A DNA stretch of 30,331 nt, from positions 1 through 30,331 of the forward strand of contig DATBWU010000017.1 of assembly GCA_036514635.1 (NCBI GenBank), written 5' to 3'. The notes below the pieces were generated by a model, which did no database searches, had not been told where the DNA came from, and saw nothing but the letters and a program-made list of their open reading frames with translations. This DNA is from DASSFZ01 sp036514635. GTDB lineage: Bacteria; Chloroflexota; Anaerolineae; Fen-1058. Below are positions 15,678 to 23,529 of the stretch, piece by piece; positions within the stretch are counted from its first letter, which is position 1, and every line of letters starts with the position of its first letter. The position numbers and the translations under genes are program-made.

Positions 15678-17237
15678 CTACCCGACGCGCCGCACGCCAG
15701 TCTTTTTCTGCACCGTGCTCAAGCCGCCCCACCTGGCGCGCCACGCGGCCTGCACGGCTCCGCGATGCTCCCACAGCGAGAGGCCTGCTAAGTAAGCCAG
15801 CCCCGCCGCGAAGCTCAACGCATACAGGAAGATTCCCCAGCTTTGAGCCGACCAGGCCAGGGCTATCGTGTTGAGTTGAAACACGCACAACCCAATCTCG
15901 CCAAACACGATGGGATCGAACACAGGCGCATATTCTTCAGCGGCCTGCACGCGCCTGCCCCCAACCTGACCGGACTTGGGTGTGCGCTCGAAGGCCACGG
16001 TTTTTCGGCGCAAGCCGCGCAGCACAGCGCGAGAGCTATTCAGGATCATGCACGACCCCAGAGCCGTGATCGCCAACAGGTCGGGAATGCGCCGAGGCCA
16101 GGCCCGCCGATCGAGCGTAATCTGCGAATAGGTGAAGAATATCGCCGGGGCCAGTGAGATCGGCGCGAAGATCCATCCGACCACGTGCGCCGCTTTGAGC
16201 AGCGGAGACTGATCGGCCAAAACCAACATCAACGGATACACCAGAGACATCAGCAACACCAGAAACTGAATCGCGTAGCCCGTAAGGTGAAAGGACGCCT
16301 GGACTTTGGTCGGCAGCGGCAATCGGCTTCGCCAGATTTGAGGGAGCAAATGCACGGCACACTGGATGCTGCCGCGCGCCCAGCGCGTCTGCTGGCGGCG
16401 ATAGGCATTCGCCGAGCCGACCAGCTCGGCCGGTACGACCAGGTCGGGCAAAAGGCGCGCGCGCCAGCCGCGCAATAGGGCGCGATAGCTCAGGTCGAGG
16501 TCTTCCGTCAGCGTGCCCGTGTTCCAGCCGCCGGCGTCTTCAATCGCGCGCCGTCGCCACACGCCGGCTGTGCCGTTGAAGTTCATGAAATATCCGGCGC
16601 GGTCGCGGGCGAATTGCTCTACCAGGAAGTGACTGTCGATATTGCACGATTGAATTCGGGTGAGGAGTGACGTGTCGCGATTGAGATGCCCCCAGCGCGC
16701 CTGCACAAAAGCGATGCGCGCGTCGGCCGCTAGGTGCGGCACGGCACGGCGCAAAAAATCGGGCGGCGGCACGAAGTCGGCGTCGAAGATCGCGATGTAT
16801 TCACCCTGTGCCACCTTCAAGCCGTCGCTCAACGCCCCGGCTTTGTAGCCCGTGCGCAGCGTGCGATGACGGTGAAGCACGTTGACACCGGCTGCCCGCC
16901 ACTGCGCAACGGCTCGGGCGACAATCTCGTGTGTGCCATCTGTGGAGTCATCCAGCACCTGAATCTCCAACCGATCGGCCGGCCAGTCCAACCGGCAGAT
17001 CGCGTCGATAGCGCGCTCGGCCACGTAACGCTCGTTGTATATCGGAAGCTGCACCGTGACCGTGGGATGCTCGTCAAGCGGCGGGACGTCGAGACGATCA
17101 TGGCGGTGCTTCCAGGCGACGAAGACGAGATAGAAAAAGTTGATGCCATACAGCGACAGCGCGATCAGAATCAGTGCATAGATGAGCGCAACGGCGTACA
17201 CTAGCACCGAGTGAGCGAAGTCAAGGCCATTCGACAC
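15678..17237 (-). CDS. Processive family 2 glycosyltransferase (cellulose synthase-like)
   Basis: 519-aa membrane glycosyltransferase of the cellulose synthase/glucomannan synthase-like group, making or extending a surface beta-glycan from a sugar nucleotide. N-terminal helices (about 10-42), then the GT-A domain: VTVQLPIYNERYVAERAIDA (60-79), DDSTDG (96-101), DAD at 152-154, TED at 244-246, and the processivity motif RRQQTRWARG with QQxRW at 282-286. Several C-terminal helices follow (about 310-400 and 440-490). No BcsB, BcsC or PilZ partner is adjacent. The start is GTG 17237 with a strong GGGAGGAG site at 17244-17251. A polysaccharide polymerase/ligase gene lies upstream. Confidence 0.92.
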   Translation of the reverse strand: MSNGLDFAHSVLVYAVALIYALILIALSLYGINFFYLVFVAWKHRHDRLDVPPLDEHPTVTVQLPIYNERYVAERAIDAICRLDWPADRLEIQVLDDSTDGTHEIVARAVAQWRAAGVNVLHRHRTLRTGYKAGALSDGLKVAQGEYIAIFDADFVPPPDFLRRAVPHLAADARIAFVQARWGHLNRDTSLLTRIQSCNIDSHFLVEQFARDRAGYFMNFNGTAGVWRRRAIEDAGGWNTGTLTEDLDLSYRALLRGWRARLLPDLVVPAELVGSANAYRRQQTRWARGSIQCAVHLLPQIWRSRLPLPTKVQASFHLTGYAIQFLVLLMSLVYPLMLVLADQSPLLKAAHVVGWIFAPISLAPAIFFTYSQITLDRRAWPRRIPDLLAITALGSCMILNSSRAVLRGLRRKTVAFERTPKSGQVGGRRVQAAEEYAPVFDPIVFGEIGLCVFQLNTIALAWSAQSWGIFLYALSFAAGLAYLAGLSLWEHRGAVQAAWRARWGGLSTVQKKTGVRRVG

Positions 17238-17273
17238 GATAGATTCTCCTCCCTATATCCAGCTTCTGCAAAC

Positions 17274-17407
17274 GGTAGTGGTAAAGAAGTAAGTGACAGC
17301 GGGTTTCACCGCCGAGAGCGCAGAGTGCGCCGAGCCGGATTTCGAGGAAAATCTCTGCGTTCTCTGCGTACTCTGCGGTGAACATCACTTACCAGGTAAC
17401 CACTACC
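17274..17407. repeat. 134-bp nested palindrome, GCAGAG type, reaching into the upstream gene's stop codon
   Basis: Core arms 17305-17334 (TTCACCGCCGAGAGCGCAGA onward) and 17353-17382 (units CTCTGCGT, ending CTCTGCGGTGAA). Outside these are TAAGTGA (17290-17296)/TCACTTA (17385-17391) and, at the ends, GGTAGTGGT (17274-17282)/ACCACTACC (17399-17407). The right end covers the TAG stop (17403-17405) of the Wzy-type gene. Confidence 0.75.
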
Positions 17408-18818
17408 CTGCAAACAAGGTGCATCGCCCCGCGAGAGAAACGCGATCCGCGAATCCACGCGGCTCGACATCGCCCGCCATCCACAATCCGGCCAAGAGCG
17501 CCCACAGCAGCGTTCCCTGCGGGGCCGTCCACAGGTAATGATCGAACAGCATGATCGTCAGCAAGGCGACGAGGCCCCCGCCCGTCAGCGTTTGCCACAT
17601 CGTCAACGATCGCGATCGCCAACGTCGCCGCCCGATCCATGCCATTGATCCGACGATCGTCGCGAACGCGAGCGCGCCCGGCAATCCCAGCTCGCTCGTG
17701 ATCAACAACGGCACATTGTGAACCCAATCGAGCGGATAACCGAGCAACGTCTGGCTGGCTGTGCTGAAGTTCGCCGCGCCCACGCCCGTCAAGGGATGCG
17801 CCACGATCAGTCGCACAGCGACATCGATCATGCCGCGCCGCTCGTCCATCGAGAACTGCTCGAAGGGCTGCGTGCTCGCATTCACGCGGCCGATCAAGAA
17901 CGGCCCAAACCATCGGACGAATACGGCCGCCACCACTGCGCCGATGGTCGCCAGAGTCAGCGCGGCAATCACCGCGCGCCGATCGAGATGCCGCCCGCGC
18001 CACAGCAGCGCGGCGGCGCTCAAGCCGCCCGCCGCTAACGCGGCCCAGGCCGAGCGCGAGAAGGTGATCAACAGCAAAGCCCACACCATCGCCCAGGCAA
18101 TGGCGATCAGGGCACGCCACACACGAGGCCACACTCGCAGCAACCCGAAGGACAGAATCACGCCGATGCTCGCGTGCCCACCCAGCACGTTCGGGTGGCT
18201 GCTCAATCCGTAGGCGCGCAGCAAACGCACCGGCCCGGCGAAGACGACGCTCGCCCAGTTGTCCTGCGGTCGAACGGGTAACTCGCCAAAGCGCGGCCCC
18301 AACCCGACGAAATGCTGAAGCCCCATCTGGAGGTATCCGACTGCCGCATGGACGAGCAGACCGCCGAGAAACGCCCCGACCAAACGCGGTATCGACCAAT
18401 CGCCGCTCGCCATCATCAGCGCGAAAAGAACCCACACCAACATGTGCCCGGCATGAACGGCAGCCAGTCCTCGATGTGCGGCCCATAGCGGCGAAAGGGC
18501 CGCCAGGGCGAACAACGCAGCCAACGCCAACGTGAAGAGCAGACGCGGACCTTGCCGCAAGCGATGGCGGCCCGGCCAACCGGCAAGTGTATATGTGCCG
18601 ATGGCGGCAATCGCGAAGAGCTCGACCAGGCGCACGGCCGGCAGATAGTGGCCGAAAGGCAAGCCGGCCTCGTCGAATCCGGGCAGGTTGACCGGCCAGC
18701 TCTGTTGCCAGGCCAGCACGAAGATCGTCGCCAACACGGCCGCCTCGCTCAACGCGAGAATCGCGTGCCGATACGTCCATCGAGATGTCCACCGATTGAG
18801 CGTGATCGTCTGGCTCAT
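17403..18818 (-). CDS. O-antigen ligase / Wzy-type polymerase family membrane protein
   Basis: 471 aa with about ten to twelve hydrophobic segments and the Wzy_C/O-antigen-ligase layout. Family cues are SSHPNVLGGHASIG, the RSAWAALAAGG segment, and a large loop (about 310-385) containing RLIVAHPLTGVGAANFS and HNVPLLITSELGLPGAL; the Arg and His in these loops are usual for the family. Members join or polymerise lipid-linked glycans on the outer side of the membrane. It precedes the GT2 gene on the same strand, so a shared surface-polysaccharide task is plausible. No Shine-Dalgarno site at ATG 18818; GAGGGGT/ACCCCTC (18835-18859) forms a small hairpin upstream. A nearly full-length second frame is a high-GC shadow. 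Confidence 0.88.
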   Translation of the reverse strand: MSQTITLNRWTSRWTYRHAILALSEAAVLATIFVLAWQQSWPVNLPGFDEAGLPFGHYLPAVRLVELFAIAAIGTYTLAGWPGRHRLRQGPRLLFTLALAALFALAALSPLWAAHRGLAAVHAGHMLVWVLFALMMASGDWSIPRLVGAFLGGLLVHAAVGYLQMGLQHFVGLGPRFGELPVRPQDNWASVVFAGPVRLLRAYGLSSHPNVLGGHASIGVILSFGLLRVWPRVWRALIAIAWAMVWALLLITFSRSAWAALAAGGLSAAALLWRGRHLDRRAVIAALTLATIGAVVAAVFVRWFGPFLIGRVNASTQPFEQFSMDERRGMIDVAVRLIVAHPLTGVGAANFSTASQTLLGYPLDWVHNVPLLITSELGLPGALAFATIVGSMAWIGRRRWRSRSLTMWQTLTGGGLVALLTIMLFDHYLWTAPQGTLLWALLAGLWMAGDVEPRGFADRVSLAGRCTLFAG

Positions 18819-19013
18819 ACGCTTAAAAACTGGCGAGGGGTCACGCCGCGTAACCCCTCACCTAAGGAGCCGTCAAAGAATTAGTCCGCCTGTCACCCTG
18901 AGAATTCCACATCGCCAGGTGGCGATATGCCTGAAGTCAGAAACTTGCGCGCCGCATGGCCGCGCGGCGATGAATTCGCTGCGCTACTCCGCTGCGCCTA
19001 ATGAATCGGGCTA

Positions 19014-19154
19014 GTCGGATTCATCCGACGCTGGGGTGTAGCCCGCCGAGTTCATCGGCGGGGCGGGCGCACGCTGGCAACGGCCCAAGTTTCTGGGTAG
19101 CGAAGGGTCTCGGCTTATCGGGCAGAGATTCTTCGCTGCGCTCAGCATGACAAT
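19014..19154. repeat. Dispersed repeat, copy 2, with adjoining hairpin
   Basis: 19041-19154 matches window positions 1-114. Just before it, GTCGGA-TTCA-TCCGAC (19014-19029) is another hairpin whose TTCA loop also occurs in the repeat's own hairpin (CCGCCGAG, TTCA, TCGGCGG at 19043-19061). The whole gap 18819-19304 (486 bp) contains only repeats of this sort and a small CGCCAGGTGGCG palindrome near 18913-18924; I see no gene in it. Confidence 0.8.
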
Positions 19155-19253
19155 GGCTGGCGTTTATGTTTGCCACTGGACTGAAATGCACGCACGGATG
19201 CCTTCGGCACAACGAATAAACGAATGGGTGGCCGACGAATGCTTCGAGCCACC

Positions 19254-19302
19254 CATCCAACTAACCATCCAACCATCCAACCATCCAACCATCCAACTAA
19301 CC
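19254..19302. repeat. CATCCAAC tandem array
   Basis: About six units of CATCCAAC or CATCCAACTAAC, mostly at 8-nt spacing, ending 3 bp before the stop of the 1132-aa gene. Related to the array at 15341-15382 on the opposite strand. Confidence 0.85.
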
Positions 19303-19304
19303 GC

Positions 19305-22300
19305 TCACGGCGCGCTCGCGGCGAAATCGTCAAATAAGACATCCAGCCCCACATCGTCGAAGGTGCCTGCCAGCAGACCGACATCGCCCGACGTGAAATC
19401 GGCGTCCTGCGCTTCGAGGAGCAGTTCGTCGTTGACGTACAGCGCCAGCGTGTCGCCAATGCACTCGGCGCGGATGGCGTTAGTGTCTTCGCCTTGACGG
19501 ATAGTGTCGCTCGCCTGCCACGTGTCTGCGCCGAGGAAGTTCCACTCGCCGGCCTGCCGCTTCAAGATGGCGTGGAAGCCGTCGCCGGTGATCTGTGCCG
19601 AGTAGAAGTTGTCTTTGTCCTGGTAGCGGCAAATGATCCCGAAGTAGCCGGTATCCGGCCCGGCGACTTTGGTCGTGCTGACCCCGATGCGCATGTCGGT
19701 TGCGTTGAGTCCGGGCGTTACCCACACGGCGTAGTTGTCCAGATTGACGTAGATTCGGTAACCGTCGTCGGCGTAGTCGGTGACGGTATCGACGTCCTGC
19801 AAACTCGGCCAGCCACTGCCCGGATCGGAGAAGTCGTCCTGGAACGGGACGCCGTTGACAGGGGGGGCTGCTCCAGCCGTCGGCTGCCGCACAACCAGGT
19901 TGTCGAACAGGATGTCGGTGCCGGCCTCCTCGAACGTACCGGCCAGCAGGCCGATGTCGCCTGACACGAAGTCTGCATCTTGCGTTTCGGCGAGGAGTTG
20001 ATCGTTCACGACCAGCGTCAGCCGATCACCGGCACAATCGGCGCGGAGACGGTTGGTCGCGTCGCCGCTCAAGATCGCGTCGCTCGTCTGCCAATCGACC
20101 AACGTCACCCATTCGCCATCCTTGCGCTTGGTGATGCTGTAATAGCCATCGCCCGTGATCTTGAGGACGTAGTAGTTATCGCCATCCTGGTAACGGCAGA
20201 TGACGCCCAACTCGCCCGTCTCGGGGCCGCCGATGCGCGCGGCATCGACCTCGATTTGCGCGTCGCCGAAAGTCAGGCCGGGGTGCGACCAGACCGAGTA
20301 GTTCTGCGCAGTCACGTTGATGCGATAGCCGCCGTCGACGTAGTCCGTCGAATAATCCGCATCGGAGTAACTCGCCCAGCCACTGGCCGGATCGGAGAAG
20401 TCTTCCTGGTACAAGACACTGCCCGCCGCTACCGGCTGGCTCACGACGAAATCGTCGTACCACATTTCTGTGCCGGGATCCTCGTACGTGCCGAGGTGCA
20501 GACCCACGTCGCCTGATGCCAGGTCGGAGTCCTGGGTTGCTGCGACCAGTTGATCGTTGACGTACAACGCCAGCCGGTCCCCTACGCAGTCGGCGCGCAG
20601 ATGGTTGACGGCCTCCTCACCTTGTAGAAGGGCGCTGCTTGCCTGCCAATCGACCAGCGTCACCCACTCACCCGCCTCCCGTTTGCTAATGCTGGCGTAG
20701 CCATTGTTGGATGCCTTCAGGACGTAGAAGTTTTCGACGTCCTGGTAGCGGCAGATCAGGCCGTATTCGCCGCCATCGGGGCCTCCCGCACGAGTGGCGT
20801 CCACCTCGATCTGCACGTCGATGAAGTTCAGGCCGGGGTTGGACCACACGGTGAGACTCGGCTCGGCGAGGGCCATGTGATACGCATTATCGGCGCTCTC
20901 GCGGGTCGATTCCGCATCCGAGAACTGCACCCAGTCGGCGAAGGACCGATCGACGAAGTTATCGCGGAACAGCACACTCCCGGCCTGGCCGGTGACCGGC
21001 GCGTCTTCTGCAAGGATGGTGAAGCTGCCGCGCTGGACGAGGTGCGAGTCCGCGTACATCTCGACATCGTAGTGGCCTCGCGGCAGGATGAACAGCCGGC
21101 TGTATTCGTAACTCAACGGTTTCTGCGCCGAACCCGATTCACCTAAACTCTCCGGCCACTCTTCCACCAGGCGCAGCGACGTATATTCGTAGCCGTTGAG
21201 ATACACCTTATACAGGACTGGCTGGCCGACTTTCATGCCTTCGTAGTCGAACGTGACTTGCACCTTCTTGGTGCGATAGTGGAAGGTGTCGGCGTAGTCG
21301 TACTGTATGAAGTTGCCCTGATCGTCTTTCACCTCGCGGGCGAACTCGAAAGGCGTGATACTGGCGGTCACTTCGCCGCCAGGCGGCTTGCCCGTGTACT
21401 CCAGCGCTGCCGTCAGGCTCTTGAGGTCGCGGATCACGTCCTGCGCGATGCGCCGCACCGAATCGGGATCCTGGATGGTTTCCGGCGCAGGGGCCTCCGT
21501 CCAGTCGTAGATGTTGTTGTTCAGGCGATCGACCAGGTTTTGCAGATCGAGCGCGCCCGCGTCGAGGTAATACCACAGCGAAGCCGGCGGCTCGCGCCCC
21601 TCGGCGTGCGCATCGGCGACGATCTGGGCGGCCAAGTCGAACGCCGAGGCGAATTCGTCTTTCGCGGCGGCGTTTTCGCCGTTCGCCAATCGCGCCAGTG
21701 CCAGATTCAGCCGCAGGCCGATCTGGTTCGGGTCTCTGGCGAGAACCACCTGGTCGATCTGGATCGCGTCCTCGAACTTGCCTTGCAGGTAATATATCCA
21801 GCCGAGATTCCAGCCGACGTATGTGTCGTCGCGGCCGGCGGCGCGCGCCGCCTGGAGATCTTTGACGGCGTCATCGTACTGGTTCAGCCGGAGATACGCG
21901 AAGCCGCGTGCGTACAGTGCGTTGGCATAGGCCGGCGCAGCCTGCAACGCGTCGTCGTAAGTAGCGATGGCTTCTTCGTATTTGCTCTGCTGATCCAGCC
22001 CTGCGCCTGTCGCGAAGGCCCGGATCGCATCGTCCGGCAGAGCGGGCACGGGTTGCAGCACGGTGGCGACGAGCCAGATCACGGCGACGACGGCAATCAG
22101 GCTGCCCGCGCCGACGAACAAGACGCGGCTGCGATCCGATACAGTGGTCGACAAGCCGTACAGCGCGAGAGTGACGGCCAGCAATGTCAGTTGGACGATG
22201 TGCGCGCTGGCCTTGTCCGACCACATGTTTTGCTGGACGGACGTGTCCTTAAATCGCTCCGAGAGTTCCGTGGTGCGCACGAGATAGGTGTCGGCCTGGT

Positions 22301-22703
22301 ACTTGCCAACGTCGGGGAAGTAGCCGGTATCGGACCCGAAGTAGGGGTCTTGCAGCATCTTGCCGATGTTGGCAATCTGGTCGCGCACGGTGTTGTAGCG
22401 CTCGGCGGCGAGCGTGTCGTTGGACTTGTTGGCCACGCGGGCCAGGTCGTCCAATTCCGACCACGTCTGATACGCGCCTTCCCACTGGTAACTGAGCTCG
22501 GTCTCGCCGCTGGCGTTGCCGCCCATCGCCTGGATCGCGTACCGTTGCGCATCGCGGCTGAGTTGCGCCTGTCGCGCAGAGGCCTGGGTCTGTAGAAAGG
22601 TCGCGATCGCCGCGAGCAGCGCGGCGGCGGCGATCAGGACGGCAATGATCTGGTCGAAGCGCTGGTTGCTGCCGGATGAGGAGCCGGTGATGGATTCGCT
22701 CAT
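19305..22703 (-). CDS. Large membrane protein: three-TM module, TPR domain, and C-terminal triplicated beta-rich domain
   Basis: 1132 aa, no recognised name. Residues 19-38, 168-186 and 194-215 are transmembrane helices, with ~130 residues of helical domain between the first two. Residues 223-355 form TPR repeats (for example KYEEAIATYDDALQAAPAYA, NALYARGFAYLRLNQYDDAV). After a ~200-residue linker come three tandem ~185-residue repeats (about 577-762, 763-951, 952-1132), each with a DF/NF-x-D start, GLICRYQD-type core (GLICRYQD, GVICRYQD, GIICRYQD), LRADC/IRAEC, and a GDVGL/GDIGL turn. This LamG/DUF1080-like sandwich often binds sugars; that role is inference. Start ATG 22703, weak ribosome site; 33 nt after the 217-aa gene. 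Confidence 0.88.
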   Translation of the reverse strand: MSESITGSSSGSNQRFDQIIAVLIAAAALLAAIATFLQTQASARQAQLSRDAQRYAIQAMGGNASGETELSYQWEGAYQTWSELDDLARVANKSNDTLAAERYNTVRDQIANIGKMLQDPYFGSDTGYFPDVGKYQADTYLVRTTELSERFKDTSVQQNMWSDKASAHIVQLTLLAVTLALYGLSTTVSDRSRVLFVGAGSLIAVVAVIWLVATVLQPVPALPDDAIRAFATGAGLDQQSKYEEAIATYDDALQAAPAYANALYARGFAYLRLNQYDDAVKDLQAARAAGRDDTYVGWNLGWIYYLQGKFEDAIQIDQVVLARDPNQIGLRLNLALARLANGENAAAKDEFASAFDLAAQIVADAHAEGREPPASLWYYLDAGALDLQNLVDRLNNNIYDWTEAPAPETIQDPDSVRRIAQDVIRDLKSLTAALEYTGKPPGGEVTASITPFEFAREVKDDQGNFIQYDYADTFHYRTKKVQVTFDYEGMKVGQPVLYKVYLNGYEYTSLRLVEEWPESLGESGSAQKPLSYEYSRLFILPRGHYDVEMYADSHLVQRGSFTILAEDAPVTGQAGSVLFRDNFVDRSFADWVQFSDAESTRESADNAYHMALAEPSLTVWSNPGLNFIDVQIEVDATRAGGPDGGEYGLICRYQDVENFYVLKASNNGYASISKREAGEWVTLVDWQASSALLQGEEAVNHLRADCVGDRLALYVNDQLVAATQDSDLASGDVGLHLGTYEDPGTEMWYDDFVVSQPVAAGSVLYQEDFSDPASGWASYSDADYSTDYVDGGYRINVTAQNYSVWSHPGLTFGDAQIEVDAARIGGPETGELGVICRYQDGDNYYVLKITGDGYYSITKRKDGEWVTLVDWQTSDAILSGDATNRLRADCAGDRLTLVVNDQLLAETQDADFVSGDIGLLAGTFEEAGTDILFDNLVVRQPTAGAAPPVNGVPFQDDFSDPGSGWPSLQDVDTVTDYADDGYRIYVNLDNYAVWVTPGLNATDMRIGVSTTKVAGPDTGYFGIICRYQDKDNFYSAQITGDGFHAILKRQAGEWNFLGADTWQASDTIRQGEDTNAIRAECIGDTLALYVNDELLLEAQDADFTSGDVGLLAGTFDDVGLDVLFDDFAASAP

Positions 22704-22736
22704 AGGTCCGTCCCATACAGCCCGATGGGGCCAATC

Positions 22737-23390
22737 TCACATCGTCGTCTCGATCACAATCAACGCAATGACGCTGCCGACGAGAAAGATCGTGGCGCCG
22801 GCAGCCATCAGGTAGCGCACACGGCTGGCGAGCGTATTGGCCAGCGTGTACAGCACCAGCAAGAGGCCCAGCACGATCAGAATGCCGATCAGCGTCGTCG
22901 ATTTGGCGCGAGCGGCGTCCGACTGCGCGAAGTGCAGATCGGGATTCAGATCCTTGTTCTGCGCGTCATCCGACCACAGCTCGTCGAGTTGGCGCGGGAT
23001 GTCATAAGTCCCGTCGGTCTTGACGTAGCGGTTCTCGAAGAAGGTCCCCTCGATCTCCGTCGCCAAATCCCACGCATCACGCATTTGCCGTTCCAGGGTG
23101 ACCCGATCCGTTTCCGGCGCATCGGCCAGACTGTCGGCGATGGCATTGCCCAGTTCGTTATAGCGGACGTAGTCGGTGTACGCGCGGAGATGCTCGTAAG
23201 CCGTGACGGCGTTGAGCGCGCGCGACTCCTCTGCGTTGAGCGTGGCGGCTATGCCCGCGAAGTCGGCGTTGCTGGCGATATCATTGGCGGCGGCGGCGCG
23301 CCACGCGACCACCGCTCCCAGGATTGTCACCAGCGCCAGCAGCCCGGCGACCAGCGTCTTGAAGCGGTCTTGTTTTTCGGTGGCTTCCAT
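22737..23390 (-). CDS. Three-TM membrane protein, 217 aa, homologous to the start of the next gene's product
   Basis: Not a named family to me. Helices at about 11-30, 166-184 and 194-213, with a ~135-residue, mostly helical, probably extracytoplasmic domain in between. TM spacing and the motif LYxLxxTxxxRxRxL (residues 180-194) match the first 215 residues of the 1132-aa protein (181-195) with an offset of one. ATG 23390 has a GGAGAGGGGAG purine-rich site; a longer reading to 23453 enters the repeat upstream. The gene lies 33 nt before the TPR protein gene, so the two are likely co-transcribed and may interact. Confidence 0.85.
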   Translation of the reverse strand: MEATEKQDRFKTLVAGLLALVTILGAVVAWRAAAANDIASNADFAGIAATLNAEESRALNAVTAYEHLRAYTDYVRYNELGNAIADSLADAPETDRVTLERQMRDAWDLATEIEGTFFENRYVKTDGTYDIPRQLDELWSDDAQNKDLNPDLHFAQSDAARAKSTTLIGILIVLGLLLVLYTLANTLASRVRYLMAAGATIFLVGSVIALIVIETTM

Positions 23391-23403
23391 CTCCCCTCTC
23401 CAA

Positions 23404-23525
23404 TAGACTTTATCGGAAACAAACCTGATCCACGAAGGTGCACGAAGAAACACGAAAAATATCGGCTATCTTCGTGCCCTTCGTGTGGCTTCGTGGAGAA
23501 AAGTTGATTCGTGTTATTCGTGGAT
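23404..23525. repeat. Palindromic element, CACGAAG type (second copy)
   Basis: Left end TAGACTTTATCGGAA (23404-23418) matches the end of the element at 4776-4897; the CACGAAG arm (23428-23456) faces CTTCGTG units at 23469-23497 and further units to 23525. A right terminal repeat is not seen because the following gene's stop comes directly after. It separates the 217-aa gene from the lipoprotein gene, filling the 139-bp gap. Confidence 0.75.
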
Positions 23526-23529
23526 GAAA

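Noticed and set aside
17389..18792. A 467-residue minus-strand reading frame overlapping the Wzy-type gene
   Set aside because: Composition is Arg/Gly-rich with no domain-like pattern; the other frame has clear membrane helices and family motifs. High GC content removes stops in shifted frames.
21258..22595. A 445-residue plus-strand frame opposite the TPR gene
   Set aside because: Antisense shadow without ribosome site; the minus-strand gene has TM and TPR patterns.
3008..23525. Periodic palindromes as a CRISPR array
   Set aside because: Units of 7-10 nt with no unique spacers and mirrored arms; no cas genes.
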